Source: DASUTB01 sp036374835 (GTDB lineage Bacteria; Actinomycetota; Actinomycetes; Jiangellales; Jiangellaceae). From it: a stretch of 43,467 nt of DNA. Below the pieces are notes generated by a model. That model ran no database searches. It was not told where the DNA came from and saw only the letters and a program-made list of their open reading frames with translations. The stretch lies in NCBI GenBank assembly GCA_036374835.1, contig DASUTB010000045.1, positions 1 through 43,467 of the forward strand. The letters are read 5' to 3'. Below are positions 15,013-23,135 of the stretch, piece by piece. The number at the start of each line of letters is the position of its first letter. Positions within the stretch are counted from its first letter, which is position 1. A program made the translations under genes and the position numbers.

Positions 15013-15710
15013 TCCGCTCCGCCGACTCGGTCCGCGGTGATCGTCGTGTCGGCGACGGTCACCTGGCCGGTCTCGAGATCGAGCTCGGGTGCCGGCTGAG
15101 AGTCCGCACCGACGGTGAGCACGCCGATCTGCCGCCCGTCCGGCAACACGATCCAGCCGCCGTCCACCTCAGCGCCGCCGACGATGGTGTCGGCCACCTG
15201 ATACAGGCCCTCCGGCGGGGCCACGTAATCGATCGTGAACCTCTGGATCTGACCGTTCACAACCGCCTCGCCGGTCGCGTAATTCTCGTTGTAGCTGGCG
15301 GTCAGCTCACCGTCGTCGCCGGTCAGGCTCAGCTCGCCGGCTCCTGCCGTACCGGTCAGCCACGCCTCGGTGATGCCGTCGCACACGTACGCGGTGGCTT
15401 CGTCGCCGTTGATGACGATGGCCACCGATGTTCCGCCGCCGTCCACCCAGCCGACATAGGTGACCGGGTCCGCATTGTTCGCGGGCTGCGCCTCGGCCGT
15501 CTCGGCGTCCGCCTGCTCCGGCTCGTCGGTTTCGGCCGGTGCCGGAGCCGGTTCCGTCGTTTCCGTCGGCTCGGCATCTGCTTGCTCGGATGCGGCGACG
15601 GCCTGATCGGCGTCCGGTTCATCGGCCGTGTTGATCACGTTGGCGACCAGCAGTCCCCCCGCGAGCACACCGCCTGCGGCCAGTGTGACGAGCGGCCCGT
15701 TGCGTGCCAT
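15009..15710 (-). CDS. Membrane-anchored exported protein, first gene of the Rieske operon
   Basis: A 233-aa protein of unrecognised family. One N-terminal transmembrane segment (residues 8-27) is followed by a 50-residue linker rich in Glu, Pro, Thr and Ala, then an extracellular beta-rich domain (about 80-233: YVGWVDGGGTSVAIVINGDE, AYVCDGITEAWLTG, GGWIVLPDGRQIG). ATG 15710 is used, since GGAGGGAAAG precedes it and the upstream in-frame extension lacks a ribosome site. Translation is coupled to the DUF6529-like gene. Its fixed place with a Rieske lipoprotein suggests it belongs to the same envelope redox complex; function unknown. Confidence 0.75.
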   Translation of the reverse strand: MARNGPLVTLAAGGVLAGGLLVANVINTADEPDADQAVAASEQADAEPTETTEPAPAPAETDEPEQADAETAEAQPANNADPVTYVGWVDGGGTSVAIVINGDEATAYVCDGITEAWLTGTAGAGELSLTGDDGELTASYNENYATGEAVVNGQIQRFTIDYVAPPEGLYQVADTIVGGAEVDGGWIVLPDGRQIGVLTVGADSQPAPELDLETGQVTVADTTITADRVGGAE

Positions 15711-15809
15711 CTTTCCCTCCTCGTTCAAGATGTCCACACCAATGGAAACCGCTGGGCCACCGCATTGACTGCGTACTTTTGCGCACAACCGGCGCTTTTC
15801 TTGAAGTCG

Positions 15810-16469
15810 TCAGGTTGCGCGGGCGCGAAGGCCCGGCAGGTCCCGGACCACGACCTTGAGCCGACCGGTCTCGATCATGCCCGCGGACCGGAGCGTGCCG
15901 AGCGCTTTGGTGACGGCCTCACGAGAGGCCCCGGTCCAGCCGGCGAGCTCCTCTTGGGACAGCGGCATCATGATCGTCGTCCCCTCGGCGCTCTGCTCGC
16001 CGAAGCGCTCGGCCAGTTCGAGCAGCCGGGCAGCGACCCGCCCGGTGGTATCGAACGCGCCGTACTCGATGCGCTTGCGGTCCGCGTCGCGTAACCGGGC
16101 CACCACCAAACGGGTGATGAGGACGGCGACCCGGCCATGCTCGTCCAGAAAGCGCTGGAACGAGCCGATAGGCACGACCAGGCCGCTGACGTCTTCCAAC
16201 GCCGATACGGTGGCCGAGCGCGGTTCCCGGTCGATCGCGGACAACTCTCCGAGCAGGGAACCGCGGTCGCGGATGGCCAACACCACTGTTGTGCCGTCGG
16301 ATGCGTAGGTCGAGACCTTGACCCGGCCGGTGAGCAGGAACAGCACCCATTCGGAACGCTCCCCTTCACCGAACAGCACCTCGCCGCGCTGCCACCGCCG
16401 AACCATGCCGAGCTCGCGTAGCTCGGCGGTCTCGGCCTGGGTCAGTTGGTGCCACAATCCTTCATTCAT
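15810..16469 (-). CDS. CRP/FNR-family transcription regulator, cAMP-binding type
   Basis: A 219-aa regulator with an N-terminal cyclic-nucleotide domain and C-terminal winged helix (LSQEELAGWTGASREAVTKA). The phosphate-binding cassette reads GEL (74-76) and RSA (84-86). The same Glu and Arg contact cAMP in E. coli CRP, so ligand binding is plausible. There are no FNR-type cysteines near the N-terminus. Its ATG at 16469 overlaps the stop of the adenylate cyclase gene (ATGA), so sensor enzyme and effector are made together. The Rieske operon begins 99 bp downstream on the same strand and is a candidate target; no clear CRP half-site pair was found there. Confidence 0.92.
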   Translation of the reverse strand: MNEGLWHQLTQAETAELRELGMVRRWQRGEVLFGEGERSEWVLFLLTGRVKVSTYASDGTTVVLAIRDRGSLLGELSAIDREPRSATVSALEDVSGLVVPIGSFQRFLDEHGRVAVLITRLVVARLRDADRKRIEYGAFDTTGRVAARLLELAERFGEQSAEGTTIMMPLSQEELAGWTGASREAVTKALGTLRSAGMIETGRLKVVVRDLPGLRARAT

Positions 16470-18562
16470 CGCGACTCATCGCCCAACCGTGGCTCCTCAC
16501 CCCACCGCGGCTCCTCACCCCATTGCGGCCACCCGGTGACGACATACGCCCGCACCGGCTGGCTGCGGCCCTTGACCTTCAGGTCGCCGAGTGACTCAAC
16601 CGGCACACCGTCCGGCAACGCCCGCCGCGTCGCCTCACCGATGACCACCTGTCCAGGCTGAGCGACCTCCTGGAGCCGGGCGGCCACGTTCACCGCGTCA
16701 CCCATCGCGTTGAACCCGCGCAGCGTCTCGCTGCCGATGTTGCCGACCAGTGCGGGTCCGGTGTTGGCGCCGACGCGGAACCGCGGCCAGTCCGAGTGCT
16801 CGGCGGCGATCTCGCCGACCGCCTGCTGCATGGCCAGCGCGGCACGGACCGCCCTGGTGGCCTGGTCGTCCTGCCGGGCCGGGGCGCCCCACACCGCCAG
16901 GAGCGCGTCACCAACGAACTGCACGACCGTGCCGCCGTTGTCGAGGACGCATGGCACCGCCACGCCGTGGTAACGGTTCAGCATCCGGACGATCTCCTCA
17001 GGCTCGACGACCTCGGAGAACGTGCTGAAACCGCGCAAGTCGGCGAACAGTGCGGTCACCTCGACCACCGAACCGCCGAGTCCAGCCTGGGTCGGGTCGG
17101 CGAGCAGCGCGGACGCGACATCGGGCGAGAGATAGGCACGAAACAGCGACTCCAGCTCGCGATAGAGCCGGGTGTTCTCGAGCGCGACCGACACCTGGTT
17201 GGCCAGCGCGGCAAGCGTGGTCGGCTCGGACGACGCGTCGGCGGGCGTCGCAAGGACGCCGGCCACTCGCCCACGTACTACGAGCGGGAACAAGATCATC
17301 TCGTTGTCGGCCGTGGCCGTGCTCGAGCGCAGCGCGGCCGGATCGTACCGCCGTCCGCGTACCTCGATCTTGTCATCGGCGACCAGCCCGATCGAGACAT
17401 CGCCGTACGCCGCTCGCACCAGTGCGCGCACGTGAGTCATGAGCTCGGCTTCATCGAGCCCGACCCGCGCGCGCTCACCGACCGCGACGAGCGCCGCCAG
17501 TTTCGCGGAGAGATCGCGTTCCCGCGCGAGCGCCGAGCCGGCGCGGTCGAGTACGGCGGCCTGACCTTCGGTGAGACCGAACCGATCGGCCAGCCGCATC
17601 GCGACCGGCGTATCGGCGATCCCTTCCTCGCGCCGGCGCAGCACGGTGACAAGCTCCTCGAGCGCGGACTCGTACTCGGCCCGGATCCGGCGCGTGGTCT
17701 CGTCGAGGGCGACCGCGTCGAACAGCCCGGCAGCCGTGCCCTCCCGCCGGTACTGGATCCAGGCGCTGTAGCCGACGAAGCCGAACGCGAACACGAGAAG
17801 GATGTGCCACTCCCACCAGGACAGGTGCCACTTGCTCGCCAATATGACCGCGACGTTCGCCTCGGCCAACAGCACGAACGCGGTGATGATGCTGATCAGC
17901 ATCGCCGACGGGCCGCGCCGGTACAACAGGTAGTAGCGCACCGCCGCGAACACGAAGCCGGCGATCGCGGCCAGCGCCAACACGGCAAGCCAACCTTCCA
18001 GATCACGAGTACCCGGAGGTCGGTTCAGCGGCGGAAGGTCCAGCAACGACACCGCCGCCCAGGCGAGGCACACGCCACCAAGCCCCACCCATAGCTTCAC
18101 CTGGTGGCGCAGTACGCCGGCGGCCCGACCGCCGTCCAACCGCAGAGACGACCCCGCCGCGAATCCTGCCGCGATCACCAAGCCGACCGGCTGCGCGAGA
18201 TCGAAACCGAGGTTGGCGCCGGGCGTGAGCACGCCCGGCGTGGCCAGCGCGTGCAGCGCGAAGAACCCCGCGCTGGCGAGGAAACTCATCGACACCAGTA
18301 CCAGCCGGGCGTCGGAACGGTGCCGCGCCGCCACGCTCACCCACACCCCGAGTGCGGTGCACGTGACGGCGACGATCAGGACGAGCCAGAAGTGACCGGC
18401 CGCGTGGTTCCACTCCACATCCAGCTCCGGCCGCGCGAGCAGCAGCCACAGCCCGGCCAGCGGGAGCGCGAGGTGGAAGACCCAGACAATCGCGCGCACC
18501 GGCTGGACACTAGGCGGGAGATGCGGACGCGCGGCCGCCGTAGCGGCTGGAAGCTGTGGCAC
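16466..18562 (-). CDS. Membrane class III adenylate cyclase with GAF domain
   Basis: A 698-aa protein: about seven hydrophobic helices (residues 20-275), a helical linker, a GAF-type domain (about 340-470), then a class III nucleotide cyclase domain (490-690). Metal-binding D508 is in FADLRGFS and D552 in FVGDALLAVWG; transition-state residues N625 and R629 are in DAVNVAARLQE. The two substrate-choosing positions are Q548 and N618 instead of Lys/Asp, the same unusual pair described for mycobacterial Rv0386. It starts at GTG 18562. The C-terminus has a short duplicated WGEEPR motif. The overlap with the CRP gene makes a self-contained cAMP circuit likely. Confidence 0.93.
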   Translation of the reverse strand: MPQLPAATAAARPHLPPSVQPVRAIVWVFHLALPLAGLWLLLARPELDVEWNHAAGHFWLVLIVAVTCTALGVWVSVAARHRSDARLVLVSMSFLASAGFFALHALATPGVLTPGANLGFDLAQPVGLVIAAGFAAGSSLRLDGGRAAGVLRHQVKLWVGLGGVCLAWAAVSLLDLPPLNRPPGTRDLEGWLAVLALAAIAGFVFAAVRYYLLYRRGPSAMLISIITAFVLLAEANVAVILASKWHLSWWEWHILLVFAFGFVGYSAWIQYRREGTAAGLFDAVALDETTRRIRAEYESALEELVTVLRRREEGIADTPVAMRLADRFGLTEGQAAVLDRAGSALARERDLSAKLAALVAVGERARVGLDEAELMTHVRALVRAAYGDVSIGLVADDKIEVRGRRYDPAALRSSTATADNEMILFPLVVRGRVAGVLATPADASSEPTTLAALANQVSVALENTRLYRELESLFRAYLSPDVASALLADPTQAGLGGSVVEVTALFADLRGFSTFSEVVEPEEIVRMLNRYHGVAVPCVLDNGGTVVQFVGDALLAVWGAPARQDDQATRAVRAALAMQQAVGEIAAEHSDWPRFRVGANTGPALVGNIGSETLRGFNAMGDAVNVAARLQEVAQPGQVVIGEATRRALPDGVPVESLGDLKVKGRSQPVRAYVVTGWPQWGEEPRWGEEPRLGDESR
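16487..16522 (-). repeat. Two 18-bp tandem repeats at the cyclase 3' end
   Basis: CCGTGGCTCCTCACCCCA (16487-16504) and CCGCGGCTCCTCACCCCA (16505-16522) differ at one base and encode the duplicated WGEEPR element just before the cyclase stop codon. A partial third unit follows. Confidence 0.8.
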
Positions 18563-18659
18563 GACGGCGCTCCGGCGATAGGGCGATCTGGAGAGTACGC
18601 GGGCTACCGTACGCCGACCCGCATCCGTTCGGCCAGATCACCAGCGCCCGGTGCCGTCT

Positions 18660-19649
18660 TCACTCGTCCGATGACTCATCGTTGTTGTTGGCCTGTTCGC
18701 GCTGTTCGTGCATGGTGACGCGGGCCCAGCGCCAGCCGCCGGAGTAGGCGTCCGCCGTCCCGTCCTCGCTCACCGACACGACCAGCGGGTGCGAACTCAC
18801 GAACTCGACGCGCCGCCCGGTCTCCGGTGCAAGCTCGGCCAGCTCGCCGCCGAGGCTCATAGTGGCGTCGATCGTCTCGCGGATCTGCTGGGTGATGGTG
18901 CACGACAGCAGTGCGACGCCGAGGACGCCGTCGACAGTGCCGATCGAGCGGACCGGTACGCGGTCGTCCACCGCGCAGGAAACCGCCGGATCGGTCACCT
19001 GCTCCTGCTGGATCGTCGAGTTCTCCACCCAGTCCCGGTAGTTGCCGAACCCGCTGAGGTCCAGCCCTTCGAGGTCCTCGCCGGTCTCGAGATGCCCGAG
19101 AACCTGCTGGAGGACGTCGTCCACCCTCGCGGCCTGTTCGTCCGTGGCCTCCGGCACTTCGCCGGTCTCGGAGATCTCCGGGAGGACGGCCGCTCCCAGG
19201 CCGACCGAGTGCTCGACGAACCAGTCGGTTGACGGATCCTCGCGGGTCATGACCTGCACCGACACCCGGCTGGGATCGTTGTCGATCAGCGACGTCGACA
19301 GGAACCAGGTGGGATACTCGGTGAATCGTGGCGAGTACGCATTGACCGCTGCGTGCAGGAACGGCCCGACGGGCTCCTCGCCGGTCGCCTCGGCCAGCGC
19401 GAGCGACGTCTCGGTCGTCTCCAGCAGCGGCTCGGAAACCATGCCGGCCAGCGGTTCGGCACTGAACTCCGCGTTCGCCGTCGCCGTGGCGGCGGCGAAC
19501 TGGTTCAGCGCATCGGTGGCCTGCTCGTCAGTGGCCGCCGTCTTGCCCGGTGGCAGATCGGCCGGGCGAGACTCCGGTGCGGACGCACAACCGGCCACGA
19601 GCAAGCCAACGGCGGCGGCGACGACGGCCGCGGACGTCCGGTGAGCCAT
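18660..19649 (-). CDS. Secreted lipoprotein of unknown function
   Basis: A 329-aa lipoprotein from ATG 19649; an ATG one codon upstream at 19652 is equally possible and gives 330 aa. The signal peptide ends at a lipobox VAGC about 20 residues in. The mature part (NAYSPRFTEYPTWFLSTSLI, WRWARVTMHEQ) is an extracellular domain I do not recognise. ATG 19652 overlaps the stop of the upstream membrane protein gene (ATGA), so the two are co-translated and probably act together at the cell surface. The C-terminal tail is Asn/Asp/Glu-rich. A 97-bp stretch separates it from the cyclase gene. Confidence 0.75.
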   Translation of the reverse strand: MAHRTSAAVVAAAVGLLVAGCASAPESRPADLPPGKTAATDEQATDALNQFAAATATANAEFSAEPLAGMVSEPLLETTETSLALAEATGEEPVGPFLHAAVNAYSPRFTEYPTWFLSTSLIDNDPSRVSVQVMTREDPSTDWFVEHSVGLGAAVLPEISETGEVPEATDEQAARVDDVLQQVLGHLETGEDLEGLDLSGFGNYRDWVENSTIQQEQVTDPAVSCAVDDRVPVRSIGTVDGVLGVALLSCTITQQIRETIDATMSLGGELAELAPETGRRVEFVSSHPLVVSVSEDGTADAYSGGWRWARVTMHEQREQANNNDESSDE

Positions 19650-20332
19650 CACGGCTGCACCGCCTCGTCGTGTGACGACCGTCCAGCACGTCCCCGGCGC
19701 GCCGGGCGCAGGCGAAGTGTGAAGATACCGAGCAGTATGAGCGCCGCTCCGATAGCAGCGATGGTCAGCGCGGTGCTGAACATGTTGTCGATCTCCAACT
19801 CGAACTCGACGTCCGCGGCGACCGGCGCCGTTCCGTCCGGGCGCATCACTACGACGCGCAGCGGATCGTTGCCGAGTTCGACCGCGAGAGCCTGCTCACC
19901 GGGCCCAGCCACGCTGGCAAACCACCAGTCCCGGGATGCGGGCGTCGCGGCAGGCTGTCCCTCCGAGCCCGCGACCGGCTCGAGCGTCGGCTGCCAGGGA
20001 AAGTCGGCGTCGGCGGTGAGCGGATCGAGCGGCGGGTCGCCGTCCGGAACGATCAGTTCATGGGCGAAGCCGGTCAGGTAGGCCCCAACGTCCATCTCGT
20101 GACCCGCGCCGATGAAGATCTCGCCGTCCGCCGCAGCCGCCGTCACGTGCAGTGTCGGCCCGACCATGTTCAACGCCGACGTCGGCGTGGCCATCGCCGC
20201 GTTCTCGGTGGCAAGTTCCTCACTACCCAGACCCACCCTGTCGCCCGGTCCGACCACGACCGCTGCGATCACGCCCGCCACAGTAAGAAGGACGCCGAGC
20301 GTAAGCACGATTATTCGTGTCACTCGTCGCAC
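19649..20332 (-). CDS. Two-helix membrane protein with extracellular domain
   Basis: A 227-aa protein of unrecognised family. Helix 1 (IIVLTLGVLLTVAGVIAAVV) lies at the N-terminus and helix 2 (ALTIAAIGAALILLGIFTL) near residue 190, with about 160 residues outside the membrane between them and a short basic cytoplasmic tail (RRGRAGR). GTG 20332 is chosen because TAGCGT on the minus strand (20340-20345) is exactly 7 nt upstream, giving a leaderless start; an in-frame TTG at 20350 is less likely. Coupled to the lipoprotein gene downstream. Function unknown. Confidence 0.68.
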   Translation of the reverse strand: MRRVTRIIVLTLGVLLTVAGVIAAVVVGPGDRVGLGSEELATENAAMATPTSALNMVGPTLHVTAAAADGEIFIGAGHEMDVGAYLTGFAHELIVPDGDPPLDPLTADADFPWQPTLEPVAGSEGQPAATPASRDWWFASVAGPGEQALAVELGNDPLRVVVMRPDGTAPVAADVEFELEIDNMFSTALTIAAIGAALILLGIFTLRLRPARRGRAGRSSHDEAVQP

Positions 20333-20359
20333 CCGGCTGACGCTACCCAATCTCGAGAG

Positions 20360-20376
20360 CTACCGCGAACCGGTAG
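20360..20376 (-). terminator. Hairpin downstream of the thioredoxin-TPR gene
   Basis: CTACCG (20360-20365), loop CGAAC, CGGTAG (20371-20376): a perfect 6-bp stem 17 bp after the ybbN-like stop on the minus strand, with no U tract. It lies just upstream of the next gene's -10 box. Confidence 0.4.
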
Positions 20377-20392
20377 GTACCTGACATCCAGC

Positions 20393-21331
20393 CTAGAACA
20401 GTGCACTCGCCAGGTCGGTCCGTGCCTTCGCGACCCGTGGATCCTCAGGTCCGGCGATCTCGAACAGTTCGAGCAACCGGCTGCGCGCCCGGTCGCGGTC
20501 GTCGCCGGATGTGACGCGCACGGTGCCGATCAGGCGGGCGAACGCCTCGTCGACCCGGCCGGCCACGAACTCGAGGTCCGCGACGAGCAGCTGGGACGCG
20601 ACGTCGGACGCGTCCGCGTCGGCGGCCTTCTTCGCGGTGGCCGGATCGACGCCGTCCGTGCGGCGCAGCAGCTCCACCTGTGCCAAGCCGGCCTTGGCGT
20701 CCGCGTCCTGCGGCGACTCGGCGAGCAACTCCTTGTAGGCCGCGGCGGCCGCGTCGTAATCGCCGCGTTCGATCGCGTCGTACGCTTTGTCGAGTCGCGG
20801 ATCCTGCTGCGGCTCGGGGACCTCCTGCGCACCTTCTTGCGGTGCCGCCGGGGACACCTGCCCCGTCACGCCGTTCGCCTGGGCGACCTTGAGCAGCTCG
20901 TCGATGTACTGGCGCACCTGCGCCTCCGGCAGCGCTCCGGCGAACAGCGGCACCGCCTGGCCCTTCACCACACCGAGCACCATCGGGATGCTCTGCACCT
21001 GAGCGGACGCGGCGAGCTGCTGGTTGGCGTCGACGTCGATCTTGGCCAGCACGAACCGTCCGCCGTACTCGGCGGCCAGCCGCTCGAGAGTCGGTGAGAG
21101 CTGCTTGCACGGCCCGCACCATTCGGCCCAGAAGTCGATCACGACCGGGACCGTCATCGACTGCTGCAACACATCGTTCTGGAACGTGGCCTCGGTGACG
21201 TCGATGGCGAAACCGTTCGCGCTCTGGCCGGACGGTGTGCCCGTTGCAGCTGCCTGCTGTTCGGCCCTGGCCTTGGCCGCCAACCCCGACAGGTCGACCG
21301 CTCCCGGGCGCATGAAGTTCTCCGCGCTCAT
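20393..21331 (-). CDS. Thioredoxin-TPR co-chaperone (CnoX/YbbN-like)
   Basis: A 312-aa cytoplasmic protein with a thioredoxin domain (about 40-150) followed by TPR-like helices (about 180-310). The active site W71-C72-G73-P74-C75-K is complete, unlike E. coli YbbN, which lacks the first Cys. The cis-proline loop is present (VQSIPMVLGVV). The helical part shows IERGDYDAAAAAYKELLAESP and DADAKAGLAQVELL. The family protects unfolded proteins and aids chaperones; the intact CxxC suggests real disulfide chemistry. In mycobacteria a similar gene (Rv1324) lies near fadA4, an epimerase gene and nucS, all present in this window. Confidence 0.92.
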   Translation of the reverse strand: MSAENFMRPGAVDLSGLAAKARAEQQAAATGTPSGQSANGFAIDVTEATFQNDVLQQSMTVPVVIDFWAEWCGPCKQLSPTLERLAAEYGGRFVLAKIDVDANQQLAASAQVQSIPMVLGVVKGQAVPLFAGALPEAQVRQYIDELLKVAQANGVTGQVSPAAPQEGAQEVPEPQQDPRLDKAYDAIERGDYDAAAAAYKELLAESPQDADAKAGLAQVELLRRTDGVDPATAKKAADADASDVASQLLVADLEFVAGRVDEAFARLIGTVRVTSGDDRDRARSRLLELFEIAGPEDPRVAKARTDLASALF

Positions 21332-21360
21332 ACCTCTATCCTTGCAGCCCTACCAGGCTT

Positions 21361-21402
21361 AGCGACACCGCACCACGTCTGCAGGCATGGTGTTGTGTCG
21401 CT
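21361..21402 (-). terminator. Large hairpin after the mutase gene
   Basis: AGCGACAC (21361-21368) pairs with GTGTCGCT (21395-21402) and CACCA (21371-21375) with TGGTG (21388-21392). It lies between the mutase stop (21431) and the ybbN-like start (21331), both minus strand. The 10-mer TAGCGACACC at its edge (21360-21369) is also in the loop side of the hairpin at 6549-6594. Confidence 0.6.
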
Positions 21403-21430
21403 GTGCATGGTTAACGTGATCGATCGACAA

Positions 21431-23128
21431 CTAGAACCGGGCCGGCTCGCGATAGATTCCCCACTCGTCGCGCAGTGCGTCGCAGATCTCACCGAGCGTG
21501 GCTTCGGCGCGCACTGCCTCCAGCATCGCCGGGATCATGTTGCCCTGGCCCCGCGCGGCTTCCACCATCGCGGCCAAGGCCGATCGAACAGCCGCGTCGT
21601 CCCGAGCCTCACGGCGCGCCGCCAGCACCCGATTCTGCTCCCGCTCCACCTCATGCGAGACCCGAAGGATGTCGAGCTCGCCGGACACGGTGTCGGTGTA
21701 AGCGTTCACTCCGACGATCTTCTTGTCGCCCTTCTCCAGCTTCTGCTGGTACTGGAAGGCCGCTTCGGCGATCTCCGCGGAGAACCAACCGTCCTCGATA
21801 CCGCGCAGGATTCCGGCGGTCATCGGGCCGTACGTGTCCTGCCACCGCTGCTCCGGCTCACCCATGCTGCGGATCTTGGCGAAGATCTCCTCGGCCTCGG
21901 CCTCGATCCGGTCGGTGAGCGCCTCGACGTACCACGAGCCCCCCAGCGGATCGGCGACGTTGCCCGCACCGGTCTCCTCGGCGATGACCTGCTGGGTCCG
22001 CAGCGCGATCTCCGCGGCCTGCTCGGTCGGCAGCGCGAGCACCTCGTCCAGCGCGTTGGTGTGTAGCGAGTTCGTCCCGCCGAGTACCGCGGCGAGCGCC
22101 TCGATCGCGGTCCGCACGACGTTGTTGTACGGCTGCTGCCCGGTCAGCGAGACACCTGCAGTCTGGGTGTGGAACCGCAGCGACTGCGCCTTGTCGGTCT
22201 TGGCCCCGTAAGTGTCGCGCAGCCAGCGCGCCCAGATCCGCCGCGCGGCCCGGAACTTGGCGATCTCCTCGAAGAAGTCGATGTGCGCGTCGAAGAAGAA
22301 CGACAGACCGGGTGCGAACACGTCCACGTCGAGCCCGCGGGAGAGTCCGAGTTCGACGTAGCCGAAGCCGTCGGCCAGCGTGAACGCCAACTCCTGCGCG
22401 GCCGTCGACCCGGCTTCGCGGATGTGATACCCGGACACCGATAGCGGCTTGTACGCCGGGATGTACTCGGTGCAGTACTCCATGAGATCGCCGATTAGGC
22501 GCAGGTGCGGCTCGGGCTCGAACAGCCACTCCTTCTGCGCGATGTACTCCTTGAAGATGTCGGTCTGCAGCGTGCCGTTGAGCACCGATGGATCGGCACC
22601 TTGCCGTTCGGCCGCCACGACGTACATGCAGAAGATGGGGACGGCGGGCCCGCTGATCGTCATGGACGTGGTGACCTCGCCCAGCGGGATGCCGTCGAAC
22701 AGGATGTCCATGTCGGCGGCCGAGTCGATCGCAACGCCGCAGTGGCCGACCTCGCCGAGGCTCTGCGCGTCGTCCGAGTCGCGGCCCATGAGCGTCGGCA
22801 TGTCGAACGCGACGGACAAGCCGCCACCTCCCGAGCGCAGGATCATCTTGTAACGCTCGTTGGTCTGCTCGGCGTTGCCGAAGCCGGCGAACTGGCGAAT
22901 CGTCCAGGCCCGTCCGCGATAGCCGGTCGGGTACAGCCCGCGGGTGTACGGGTACTCCCCCGGCCAGCCGATGCGCTCGAACCGGGGGTCGTCGGTGTCC
23001 GGCGGCGGGCCGTAGACCGGATCGACTTCGAGACCGGACAGCGTCGTGAAATCGGCGTCGCGCTTGCGCGCGGCGTCATAGCGCTTCTGCCAGCGCTTGC
23101 GGCCGGCTTCGATGTCGTGGGCGTCCAT
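21431..23128 (-). CDS. icmA: Isobutyryl-CoA mutase-type large subunit
   Basis: A 565-aa B12-dependent acyl-CoA mutase large subunit, substrate-binding barrel only, with no C-terminal cobalamin domain. The two residues that set substrate choice are F80 (TIRQFAGFG) and Q198 (KEYIAQKEW). Methylmalonyl-CoA mutase has Tyr and Arg there; isobutyryl-CoA mutase has Phe and Gln at these same numbers. So interconversion of isobutyryl-CoA and n-butyryl-CoA is the best prediction, linking valine or branched-chain breakdown to butyryl-CoA. It needs a small B12-binding subunit that is not in the window. ATG 23128 lies 7 nt after a minus-strand TAGTAT box, so it is probably leaderless. It is divergent from an Rrf2 regulator whose likely operator covers this promoter. 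Confidence 0.88.
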   Translation of the reverse strand: MDAHDIEAGRKRWQKRYDAARKRDADFTTLSGLEVDPVYGPPPDTDDPRFERIGWPGEYPYTRGLYPTGYRGRAWTIRQFAGFGNAEQTNERYKMILRSGGGGLSVAFDMPTLMGRDSDDAQSLGEVGHCGVAIDSAADMDILFDGIPLGEVTTSMTISGPAVPIFCMYVVAAERQGADPSVLNGTLQTDIFKEYIAQKEWLFEPEPHLRLIGDLMEYCTEYIPAYKPLSVSGYHIREAGSTAAQELAFTLADGFGYVELGLSRGLDVDVFAPGLSFFFDAHIDFFEEIAKFRAARRIWARWLRDTYGAKTDKAQSLRFHTQTAGVSLTGQQPYNNVVRTAIEALAAVLGGTNSLHTNALDEVLALPTEQAAEIALRTQQVIAEETGAGNVADPLGGSWYVEALTDRIEAEAEEIFAKIRSMGEPEQRWQDTYGPMTAGILRGIEDGWFSAEIAEAAFQYQQKLEKGDKKIVGVNAYTDTVSGELDILRVSHEVEREQNRVLAARREARDDAAVRSALAAMVEAARGQGNMIPAMLEAVRAEATLGEICDALRDEWGIYREPARF

Positions 23129-23135
23129 ACGTCCA

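Noticed and set aside
14907..16094. Plus-strand open frame of 395 codons
   Set aside because: Antisense to the DUF6529-like, exported protein and CRP genes, which all have recognisable domains and ribosome sites or coupled starts.
16796..18094. Plus-strand open frame of 432 codons
   Set aside because: Antisense to the cyclase gene; composition is Arg/His/Gln-rich with no domain.
16466..18562. Guanylate cyclase
   Set aside because: The Glu/Cys pair that selects GTP is absent; a coupled CRP-type protein favours cAMP.
21431..23128. Methylmalonyl-CoA mutase or 2-hydroxyisobutyryl-CoA mutase
   Set aside because: Position 80 is Phe (not Tyr or Ile) and 198 is Gln, the isobutyryl-CoA mutase combination.
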